From NCBI RefSeq assembly GCF_900114565.1, contig NZ_FOTM01000010.1:62001-126000 (forward strand): a stretch of 64,000 nucleotides of DNA, read 5' to 3'. The stretch's first letter is position 1. Every line of letters starts with the position of its first letter. Shown here piece by piece: positions 8,275 through 16,500 of this stretch. The DNA comes from Leifsonia sp. CL147. Its GTDB lineage: Bacteria; Actinomycetota; Actinomycetes; Actinomycetales; Microbacteriaceae. The notes under the pieces are model-generated. The model was not told where the DNA came from. It worked only from the letters and a program-made list of their open reading frames with translations, and did not search any database. The translations under genes and the position numbers were made by a program.

Positions 8275-8960
8275 CGAAGGTCGATCGTCCCGAACAGAAC
8301 CCGGAACAGAACCCCCAGGAGCCGTCCCGCCGGCGCCGCCGCATCCTGATCGTCGTCGGGGCCGTGGTGGTCGCCGCCCTGCTCGCCGTCGCGATCTCGG
8401 TCGCCGCCGTCCGCGGCGCGCAGAACGCCCAGGCCCGTGCGGTCAGCACGCCGACCCCCTTCCAGCTGCCGACGCCGGACAAGAACTCGCCGCCGCCCCC
8501 TTCGGCCTCGCCGGCTCCGCAGTCCACCTCGTCGTCGAAGCCCGCGGCTCCGCCGAAGGTCGACCCCCGGTACGGTGCCCCTGTCGCGGCGGTCGTCTCC
8601 ACGGGCACCACCGCGACCCTCGCCGGAGGCCTCACCGCGAAGCTTCACGTGGCGGACACGACGGCCAAGGCGGTCCGCGCCGGTGAGGTCGCGGGTCCCG
8701 CCATCACGGTGCAGGTCGAGCTGACCAATCCCGGCGGCACCGACGTCTCCCTCGCGCAGGTCGCCGTGAACGCGTACTACGGCAAGACCTCCATCCCGGC
8801 CACCGAGCTCACCGACGGCGCCCAGCCGCTGCTGGGCACGCTCAAGGCGGGCGAGACCCGGACCGGCGTCTACATCTTCTCGATCCCCGAGGGGCAGAGC
8901 AGTTCGGCCGTCGTCACCGTGACCGACGCCGCGGGAACGCCGATCACCGTCTTCAAGTGA
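8271..8960 (+). CDS. Membrane-anchored extracytoplasmic protein of unknown function
   Basis: A 229-residue protein with an Arg-rich cytoplasmic N-terminus, one membrane helix at about residues 24-46, and a Pro/Ser/Thr-rich linker at about residues 50-95. A C-terminal beta-rich domain follows (ITVQVELTNPGGTDVSLAQVAVNAYYG and TGVYIFSIPEGQSSSAVVTVTD) that resembles DUF4352-type immunoglobulin-like modules. The topology predicts an extracytoplasmic domain held off the membrane by the linker. It overlaps the CDP-alcohol gene by 4 bp and sits just before the polymerase, so it may assist polymer assembly or surface attachment. No catalytic motif is recognised. Confidence 0.7.
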   Translation: MTKVDRPEQNPEQNPQEPSRRRRRILIVVGAVVVAALLAVAISVAAVRGAQNAQARAVSTPTPFQLPTPDKNSPPPPSASPAPQSTSSSKPAAPPKVDPRYGAPVAAVVSTGTTATLAGGLTAKLHVADTTAKAVRAGEVAGPAITVQVELTNPGGTDVSLAQVAVNAYYGKTSIPATELTDGAQPLLGTLKAGETRTGVYIFSIPEGQSSSAVVTVTDAAGTPITVFK

Positions 8961-8967
8961 GCCCATC

Positions 8968-10335
8968 ATGATCCCCGCCACCGAGACCATCGCCGCCGCA
9001 CTCAGCGGCACGGCGCTGGACACCACGCTGCTCGGCGTGGCGGGGATCGCCGTCGCCGTCGCCGCCTTCATCGTGCTGAGGCGGATGCCGCGGACGGCCG
9101 TGGGCGTGTGGATCGCGGTGCTCTGCTTCGTCCCCGTCTGGATCGGCCTGAGCCTGGGCTTCAACGGCAACTACTACCTGCCGGCCGTCTCCGGCATGGC
9201 GGTCCTCGCGACCGTGGTGCTGCTGCCGGTGCACGGATTCCGGTTCGGCGCCATGGATGGGCTGGTAGCCCTGCTCATCGTGTTCGCGTTCGCCTCCCTC
9301 ATCACCGCGAACGCCGGCATCGCGCTGGGATTCGCCTTCTCCCTGTTCACCTACTTCATCGCCGGCTATGTCTTCGGCCGCGTCGCGGGCCTGCGCGTGG
9401 ACCCCTCGTGGATCTACGGAGCCGTGGCCATCGCCTTCACCGTCGTCAGCGTCCTGGTCATCGTCGAGTTCCTGGCGCACTGGAACCCGTTCGTCACCAT
9501 CCGCTCCGGCAACTCGATGTACGCGGTCTGGGGCACCATCCAGGAGCGCGGCGGCGTCGCCCGGGCCGAAGGGGCCTTCGGGCATTCGATCGCCCTCGGA
9601 TCGAGCCTCGCCATCGCCATCCCGCTGACCCTCGCGGCACGCTTCCCCCTCCTCGTGCGCGCCGGGATGGTGCTGCTGATGCTCTCCGCAACGGTCCTGA
9701 CCTTCAGCCGGATCGGGATGATCGGAGCGTTGCTGGGGCTCGTCCTCTCAATCGTGTTCATGCGGGATGCGATCTCCCGCCGCGCGCGCATCGTGCTCAC
9801 CTCGGCGATCGCGATCGTCTCCGCGCTGCTCTTCCCGCTCGTCGCCACCGTCTTCGACGATGCCGGAGCAGAGGCGACCGGAAGTGCCAACTACCGCGGC
9901 GACCTCCTCTCCCTGCTCGGCAGCATGAACGCCGTCGGCGTCGCGGGATCGGCCCAGAAGAACTCCACCGGTCAGGTCTACTTCGGCAACTTCCGCTCGA
10001 TCGACAGCCAGCTCATCCTCACCGGGCTCTCGAGCGGGCTGATCGCGCTGGCCGTGGTCGTCGTCGCTCTCGGTGCCGGCATCGTCCTGGTCGTCACCCG
10101 CAGGGCGACTCCCGCGACGATCGCGGTGGTCGCGCAGATCCCGGCGCTCGCCACGGTCGCCCTGATCACCCAGTACTCCGTGTTCCTCTGGGTGGCGGTC
10201 GGTCTCGCCGCCACCACCCAGCATGTCCGCCCGGCCACCGCCGAGGCGAACCTCCTGGTGTCGTCCGACCGGTACCGCCGTGCGCGGCCCCCGGTCGCCA
10301 CGACTGCACCTCTGCCCGAAAGGAGCGCCCGCTGA
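8968..10335 (+). CDS. O-antigen ligase/polymerase (Wzy/RfaL-like)
   Basis: A 455-residue polytopic membrane protein with about 11-12 hydrophobic segments and a large loop at about residues 160-210 (FAHWNPF region, IQERGGVARAEGAFGHSIALGS). It also has ATVLTFSRIGMIGALLGLVLS, typical of the Wzy_C/O-antigen ligase fold with an Arg after the FSR motif. The likely role is polymerising lipid-linked repeat units on the outer face of the membrane. Only seven bases separate it from the preceding gene, and its stop overlaps the kinase start (TGATG). The assignment rests on topology and context, since these proteins diverge strongly. Confidence 0.75.
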   Translation: MIPATETIAAALSGTALDTTLLGVAGIAVAVAAFIVLRRMPRTAVGVWIAVLCFVPVWIGLSLGFNGNYYLPAVSGMAVLATVVLLPVHGFRFGAMDGLVALLIVFAFASLITANAGIALGFAFSLFTYFIAGYVFGRVAGLRVDPSWIYGAVAIAFTVVSVLVIVEFLAHWNPFVTIRSGNSMYAVWGTIQERGGVARAEGAFGHSIALGSSLAIAIPLTLAARFPLLVRAGMVLLMLSATVLTFSRIGMIGALLGLVLSIVFMRDAISRRARIVLTSAIAIVSALLFPLVATVFDDAGAEATGSANYRGDLLSLLGSMNAVGVAGSAQKNSTGQVYFGNFRSIDSQLILTGLSSGLIALAVVVVALGAGIVLVVTRRATPATIAVVAQIPALATVALITQYSVFLWVAVGLAATTQHVRPATAEANLLVSSDRYRRARPPVATTAPLPERSAR

Positions 10336-12083
10336 TGCCAGCGCCAGCCCGACACATCCCGCAGGCCCCGCTCACTGCCGAGGCCGGTTCGAGCACTCCC
10401 ACCGCCGCCCAGCACCAGTTCGGCGCGGCGCTGAAACGGTTCTGGTACATCGTCGCCATCGGTGCGGTCGCCGGACTGGCCGGAGGATGGGGCCTCGCGC
10501 AGGTCGCGACCCCCGTCTACACCGCCACCAGCAGCCTGTACTTCTCGCTGAACTTCGGCGGGTCCGCCAACGACCTCAACCAGGGCTCCACCTACACGCA
10601 GAATCAGATGCTCTCGTTCGCCCAGCTGGCCGAGTCGGCGCTCGTGCTGCAGCCCGTGATCGACCAGCTCGACCTGCAGACCACGCCGGCCGACCTGGGC
10701 GACTCCATCGCCGTGAGCACGCCGCAGAACACCGTCATCATGCAGCTCTCGGTCAGCAGCCCGGACGCGCAGCAGGCCGCCGACATCGCGAACGCCGTCG
10801 CCGCCACCCTCGGCAAGAAGGTCGAGGAGATCGCGCCGAAGAGCGTCGCGGGGGCACCCACCGTGTCGGTGCGCACCATCCAGACCGCCGTGAAGCCGGA
10901 CACCCCCTCGTCGCCGAACGTCCGGCTCAACCTGGTGGCGGGCTTCGTCATCGGGATCCTGATCGGAGTCCTCGCGGTCGTGCTCCGCGAGCTGCTGGAC
11001 ACGCGCGTGCGCTCGGCGGAGATCGCGTCGCGTGTGACCGGCGTGCCGATGCTCGCCCAGATCCAGCGACTGCGGCGGAGGCTCCCGAGCCCGATCCTGC
11101 TCGCCGACCCGCTCTCCAGCGCGGCGGAGGGCTACCGCCGGCTGCGGTCGAGTCTCGAGTTCGTCAGCGTCGACTCCGACCGGCTGGCGTTCGTGGTGAC
11201 CTCCTCCATCGAGGACGAGGGTAAGTCGCTCGTCTCCCTCAACCTGGCGCTGACCCTCACCGAAGGCGACCGCCGGGTGCTGCTCGTGGATGCGGACCTG
11301 CGCAGGCCGACGCTGGCCGACGCGACCGGCCTCCCGGGAGGCTCGGGTCTGACCTCCATCCTCGTCGGCCGGGTCGCCCTGGCCGATGCCGTCCAGCAGT
11401 GGAACGGCCTGGATGTGATCACGAGCGGCCCCATCCCGCCGAATCCGAGCGAGCTGCTGTCGTCCCGGGCCATGGCCGACTTCATCGCGCAGGTCTCGCA
11501 CGACTACGACGTCGTCGTCTTCGACACTCCGCCGATGACGGCCGTGGTGGATGCGGCGATCGTCGCACGGTCGCTCGAGGGCGCGCTCGTCGTCGCCGAC
11601 CGCACCCGCGTGTCGCGCCAGCAGCTCGCCCAGACCATGGACCTCCTCGAGAAGTCGGGCGTGCACATCCTCGGCCTGGTGCTGAACCGCGTCGCCCCCA
11701 CCAAGAGCTCGAGCAGCTACTACCGCCCCGCTGCCGCGAGCCCCCAGAGCCGGTGGCGCCGGCTGACGATGCGTCGGGCTCGTCAGTCGGCGCCGCCTCT
11801 GCCCCTCCCGCCCCTGCCCGCCCTCCCCATGGAGGACGAGGAGCTCGCCCTCGTCCCCGAGGACGCCGTCGACGACGCGCCCCTCGACGAGGAGTTCGAC
11901 GCGGACCTGAGCCTGGCCGAGGCGGACGCCGACGCCGAGGACGCCGCCGACGGCGCCGCCGACGGCGCCGGCGCCGCCGACGGCGCCGGCGACGCCGCCG
12001 CCCGCGGCCGCACCGACATGGACGACGAGGACTTCGAGCTGGCCAACACTGGCGGAACCCCGGAGGCGAAGCCCGGCCGCTGA
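10335..12083 (+). CDS. Wzz / bacterial tyrosine kinase fusion with acidic tail
   Basis: A 582-residue fusion. A Wzz chain-length domain is bounded by membrane segments at about residues 35-55 and 198-218. A BY-kinase domain follows: Walker A IEDEGKS (K297), Walker A' LLVDADLRRP near 316, Walker B VVFDTPPM near 396. Such proteins set EPS chain length and cycle between oligomeric states through tyrosine phosphorylation. The Walker A lacks the usual GEGKS first glycine (DEGKS). The tail after residue ~480 has no multi-Tyr cluster; only a YY pair at about residue 463 is visible, then Arg- and Pro-rich sequence and an Asp/Ala/Gly-rich acidic stretch. It is the last gene of the plus-strand EPS operon. 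Confidence 0.85.
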   Translation: MPAPARHIPQAPLTAEAGSSTPTAAQHQFGAALKRFWYIVAIGAVAGLAGGWGLAQVATPVYTATSSLYFSLNFGGSANDLNQGSTYTQNQMLSFAQLAESALVLQPVIDQLDLQTTPADLGDSIAVSTPQNTVIMQLSVSSPDAQQAADIANAVAATLGKKVEEIAPKSVAGAPTVSVRTIQTAVKPDTPSSPNVRLNLVAGFVIGILIGVLAVVLRELLDTRVRSAEIASRVTGVPMLAQIQRLRRRLPSPILLADPLSSAAEGYRRLRSSLEFVSVDSDRLAFVVTSSIEDEGKSLVSLNLALTLTEGDRRVLLVDADLRRPTLADATGLPGGSGLTSILVGRVALADAVQQWNGLDVITSGPIPPNPSELLSSRAMADFIAQVSHDYDVVVFDTPPMTAVVDAAIVARSLEGALVVADRTRVSRQQLAQTMDLLEKSGVHILGLVLNRVAPTKSSSSYYRPAAASPQSRWRRLTMRRARQSAPPLPLPPLPALPMEDEELALVPEDAVDDAPLDEEFDADLSLAEADADAEDAADGAADGAGAADGAGDAAARGRTDMDDEDFELANTGGTPEAKPGR

Positions 12084-12101
12084 CGACGGCCCTGCCCTAC
12101 T

Positions 12102-12180
12102 GAAGGAGATTCGAACGAATACCGTTCGAATCTCCTTCCGTACTGCCATTCGAAGGAGATTCGACACTCGATCTCCTTCG
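12102..12180. repeat. Double-hairpin repeat element, copy A
   Basis: First hairpin: GAAGGAGATTCGAACG (12102-12117), a five-base loop, then its exact reverse complement (12123-12138). Second hairpin: CGAAGGAGAT (12151-12160) and ATCTCCTTCG (12171-12180), with three inner pairs after a bulge. It is followed by TAGCCCCG. No T-tract follows, so a classical terminator is not certain. It lies between convergent EPS genes. Confidence 0.85.
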
Positions 12181-12285
12181 ATAGCCCCGGCAGCAGAGGA
12201 CGATACCCAGGTCGGAGCGCCCGTCGGCTTCCGCTCTCCCCGACTCCCGTCGTCCGCCGTCATCGCGGGGGGTCCGTCCGCAAGC

Positions 12286-12364
12286 GGAGGAGATTCGCAC
12301 GAATACCGTTCGAATCTCCTTCAGCACTGCCATCTGAAGGAGATTCGACACTCGATCTCCTCCG
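12286..12364. repeat. Double-hairpin repeat element, copy B
   Basis: A second copy, 184 bp downstream and in the same orientation as copy A: GGAGGAGATTCGCACG (12286-12301), the same AATAC loop, and CGTTCGAATCTCCTTC (12307-12322), then the second hairpin at 12335-12364 and TTAGCCCCG. The two arm mismatches (A to G, A to C) show the copies are diverging. The roughly 100 bp between the copies hold no recognised gene. Confidence 0.85.
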
Positions 12365-12393
12365 TTAGCCCCGCCGAGACGCGCGGCAGCCCC

Positions 12394-13557
12394 TCACCCC
12401 CGGGCCGCCTCCCGCACGATGCGCGCGATCCGCTCCCGGTACCCTGCGACCCCGTGGCGGCGTTCCGCCTCGTCGGCGTCGCCGCCGACCGCCTCCAGCG
12501 TCGTATCCCAGTCGTGGATGGTCAGCTCCAGCGCATCCGCAAGCGCGGCCGCATCGTCCGGCCGAACCGTCACTGCCGTGCGGTACCCCGCCGTCGCCTC
12601 CAGGAGCCCGCTGGTCGCGCTGGCGATGACCGGCCGACCGGCCAGCAACGCCTCCACCGCCGTGTTGCCGAAGGGCTCGTCCACCCGGGACGGCACCACG
12701 ACCACATCGCCGTCGCCCACGATGTCCCACACGCACGGCTGGAAGCCGTGGAAGCGGACGCTGCCGACCAGGTCCTTCGATCCGACCGAGGCCGCCAGCT
12801 CCCGCTGGTACCACTCGTAGCCGGGGAAGACCGACCCCACCACGTTGAGCTGGGCGCTGATGCCGCGGTCGCGGAGGCGTCCGACCGCGTCGATCGCCAC
12901 ATCCACTCCTTTGCGCGGTGAGAGCCGTCCGATGTAGGTCACGCGCAGCGGCCCGGCGATGAACTCGCGCGGAGGCGTCCGGCGGTCCGGTCCGGGCACG
13001 GCGTTGTAGACGACTTCGGCCCGGCGGCCCAGCCGGGCGAAGGAACTCGAGAGCACACTCGCGCTGAACCTGCTGTTCACCAGCAGGACCCGCGAGAGGA
13101 AGAGGGGGAGGGCCAGGAGCCGGCGCATCGTCCGGGAGGCGCTCGCCTCGCCCTCGTGCACATGGGTCAGCACCGGAACGCCCAGTGCCCGCGCGAGCAG
13201 CGGCCACAGGGGAACGGTGATCGTGTTGACGTAGACGAGAGCGGGTCGCTCCCGGCGCAGCAGCGCGGTGCCGCGAACGATGGATGCTGCGGAGGTGCGC
13301 ACGAACCGGGCGAACCCTCGGGGGGTGAGGACGCTCTTGCGGAGCACCGGGCTGGGGCACAACTCGACGGACGCTCCGCGTGCCTGCAGCTCGGCGACCA
13401 GCGGCCCGTCGGTCGGGACTGTGACGACGACACGCCAGCCGTCGTCGACCAGACCGCTCACGCTCTCCAGCATCACCCGGTCGGAGCCGTAGAGCTCCGG
13501 GCTGGGATGCGCGACGAGAACGGTGTGCGAAGGTCGGCGACGGCTGGCGTGTGTCAT
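12394..13557 (-). CDS. Family 4 glycosyltransferase
   Basis: A 387-residue GT-B enzyme: the N-terminal half contains HPSPELYGSDRVMLESV, HVHEGEASASRTMRR and VNSRFSASVL. The C-terminal half contains VTYIGRLSPRKGVDVAIDAV and VVVVPSRVDEPFGNTAVEALLAGRP, with the E-x7-E donor-binding signature (EPFGNTAVE). It probably elongates the EPS repeat unit in the cytoplasm. It is the last gene of the minus-strand operon that starts at the sugar transferase; only 12 bp separate it from the giant secreted protein upstream. The ATG at 13557 is the first reasonable start. Confidence 0.85.
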   Translation of the reverse strand: MTHASRRRPSHTVLVAHPSPELYGSDRVMLESVSGLVDDGWRVVVTVPTDGPLVAELQARGASVELCPSPVLRKSVLTPRGFARFVRTSAASIVRGTALLRRERPALVYVNTITVPLWPLLARALGVPVLTHVHEGEASASRTMRRLLALPLFLSRVLLVNSRFSASVLSSSFARLGRRAEVVYNAVPGPDRRTPPREFIAGPLRVTYIGRLSPRKGVDVAIDAVGRLRDRGISAQLNVVGSVFPGYEWYQRELAASVGSKDLVGSVRFHGFQPCVWDIVGDGDVVVVPSRVDEPFGNTAVEALLAGRPVIASATSGLLEATAGYRTAVTVRPDDAAALADALELTIHDWDTTLEAVGGDADEAERRHGVAGYRERIARIVREAARG

Positions 13558-13569
13558 CCTCGGATGCCC

Positions 13570-16500
13570 CTACTGAGCAGGCGTCACGACGAAGTTGTCG
13601 AACTTCGTGGTGAGCGGCACGTCAGTCGCGGTACCCGAGAGGTAGGCGCGGAGGCCGACGGCGCCGGCTGCCTGCAGGGCGGCGGTGCTGTCCGTCACCG
13701 ATGCCTGCCAGGTGGCCGGCTCGGTGGCGCCCACCTTCCAGACACGCGCCCGGATGGTCGTCGGCGAGGTGCCGAAGACCTGGACGCGGACCTGGTACTG
13801 GGTGCCCGGAGCGTAGGTGAGGCCGGAGATGTTCACCAGCTGGAGGGCGGTCGAGCCCTGGAGCAGCTGAAGCTGTACCAGGTTGCTCGACTGGAACCAG
13901 ACGCGGGCCGAGTACTCGGACGTGCCCACCACCCGGCCGAGGGCGGAGACGAAGATCCCGCCGCCGGTCGACGTGCGGTCCGTCGTGAACTGGACCGTGG
14001 TGTCCGTGTTGCTGCTGGACACCGTGTTCAGCAGCTGCGTCTTCGTGGATCCGGCTGCCCCGACGATCTGGCCGGTGCCGCCTCCCACCGAGTACGCCGT
14101 CGCCGAGCCGGCTCCGGTCCACGCTCCGCCGAGGTCCGCGCTGCCCCAGCCGCTGGCCGAGGTGCGCTCGAACGTGTCGGACGCGATCGCCGCGGGCGGC
14201 GGTGCCGTCACGGTCACGGGCTTCGTGGCGGCGTTGGTTCCGCCGCGGTTGTCCGTCACCGTCAGCGTCACCGTGTAGGTGCCGCCCGAGGCGTAGGCGT
14301 GGCTGGCCGTCGCCGTGGTCGCCGTGGCGCCGTCACCGAAGTCCCAGGCGTAACCGGCGATGGTGCCGTCCGGGTCGCTGGATCCGGTGCCGTCCACGCT
14401 GACCGTCAATCCGTTCGTCGAGGCCGTGAAGCTGGCCACCGGCGGCTGGTTCGGCGGGAGGGTGGTGGTCACCGGGTTCTGCGCCGGCGTTCCGGCCAGA
14501 CCCTGGTTGTCCGTCACCGTCAGCGTCACCGTGAAGGTGCCGGCGCTGCCGTAGGTGTGCGTCGGGTTCACCCCGGTTCCCGTCGTCCCGTCACCGAAGT
14601 CCCAGGCGTAGGAGGCGACCGTCCCGTCCGGATCGGACGACGCGGAAGCGTCGAACGAGGCGGTCAGGTTGGACACGCTGGAGGTGAACGACGCGACCGG
14701 CGGCTGGTTGGCGACGACCGTGACCTGCTTGGATGCGGTGTTGGTCGACCCCTGGTTGTCGGTCACGGTGAGGGCCACCGTGTAGGTGCCGCCCGCAGCG
14801 TAGGTGTGGCTGGCGGTCGCCGTGCTGGCGGTGGCGCCGTCACCGAAGTCCCACGCGTAGGAGGCGATGGTCCCGTCCGGGTCGTTCGAGGCGGTGCCGT
14901 CCACGTTCACGGTCAGGCTGTTCTGCGTGGTCGTGAACGACGCGGTCGGCGTCTGGTTGGGCAGCGTCCCGGTGGTGGCCAGCGAGTAGTGGTTCGCCAC
15001 CTGCTGTGCCGTCAGCTCGCTCGGGTAGATCGCCGCCTCATCCAGGGTCCCGTTGAAGTACGCGCTCGTCGAGCCCCAGGTGTTGTCGCCGCCGATCCGC
15101 CAGTAGCCGTTGTAGGCCTGAGCGGCGGTCTGCGGGTTGGTGCCCACGAGCTGGCCGTCCACGTACAGGCTCATGCCGTCCGGGCCCTGCACCCCGACCA
15201 CCTGATGCCACTGGTTGTTGTTCAGTGCCGTGGGCGAGGTGATGGTGTTGGTCTGGCCGGTCCAGACGCCGAACACCAGGCGCCCGTCGTTCTGCATGTA
15301 GATGTGGCGGTCGTAGCTGTTCGACAGGCCGGTCTGCTGATCGCCGAACCCGATCAGCTTCCCGCCCTGCGTCGTGGACGTCTTGAACCAGATCTCCTCG
15401 GTGTAGACGGTCGGGTTCGTGAACTGCTGGTTGCTGGAGACGAGGCTTCCGCCGCTGCCGTGCAGAGGCGTGTTGAACTTCACCGCCTTGTCGGTCGCGG
15501 AGAGGACGCCCTGCTGGCCCTTCGTCGTCGCGGTGCCCGAGTAGGTGCCGTTGTTGCTGTAGGCGTCGGCGCTGAACGCGGTGGAGCCGCTGGTCTCATC
15601 CAGCCGCCAGTAGATGTCCGGGTTCGCGTTGTACACCGCCGCTCCGTAGGCATCGCTGGGAGCCGCCTGGAGCGGGGACGGGCGACCGGAGGCGACGTAC
15701 TGGTTCACGACCGTCGTCCGGTCGAGCACCGTCGGGTAGAGGGAGACCTGCCCGATGGTGCCGGCGAAGAAGTCGCTGCTCGGCCGGTTCGGCCAGCCGC
15801 CCAGGTTGTCACCGCCGACCCTCCAGTAGCCGGAGTAGCTCTGGGCGCTCGTCACATCGGTGCGCGAGCCCACCTGCTTGCCGTCGAGGTACAGCCGCAT
15901 GCCGTTCGCTCCGAGCGACGCCGTCACCTGGTGCCATTGGCCGTCGTTGTAGCCGGTGCCGCTGTTCAGCGTCTGCACGCCTCCCGGGTAGACGCCGAAC
16001 CAGATCCGGCCGTTGTTGTCCATGTAGACATGGCGGTCGTAGCTGCTCGAGGTCGTCGAGGTGTTGGAGTTGCCGAAGCCGATGATCTTGCCTCCACTCG
16101 TCGACGTCGTGTTGAACCAGGCCGAGACCGTGAAGGTGTTCGGGCCCGTGATCGACGACGGCGTCACAGCGAATCCAGTGGATGCGCCGCTGAAGGTGGT
16201 CGCGGTGCTCCCGCTGATCGGGCCAGCGACACCGTTGCGCGTCGCACCGGCCTGCAGCTGCAGGTCACTGAATCCGACGTGGTCGTAGCCGATCGCTCCA
16301 CTGGCCTCGTCCAGCGGCCAGTACGAGCTGGCGCCCGCGTTCGTCACCGAGTCGGCGTACGGTCCTCCGCTGTCCGTGGATGCGATCGTCACGGTGTTGC
16401 CGAGGCGGGAGATCTGGTTGCCGTCCGGGTCGGTCACGTACACGCGGTACGAGTGGGTGGATCCCGGGGCCAGGCCCGTGTCCACGAAGCCCATCGACGG

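Noticed and set aside
12097-12351. Minus-strand ORF of 84 codons across the double-hairpin repeats
   Set aside because: Its sequence merely translates the two repeat copies (the ISS/NLLQ segments recur), it lacks a ribosome site, and the hairpins explain the conservation.
12102-12364. CRISPR array
   Set aside because: Only two copies, each internally palindromic, with a 100-bp spacer and no cas genes.
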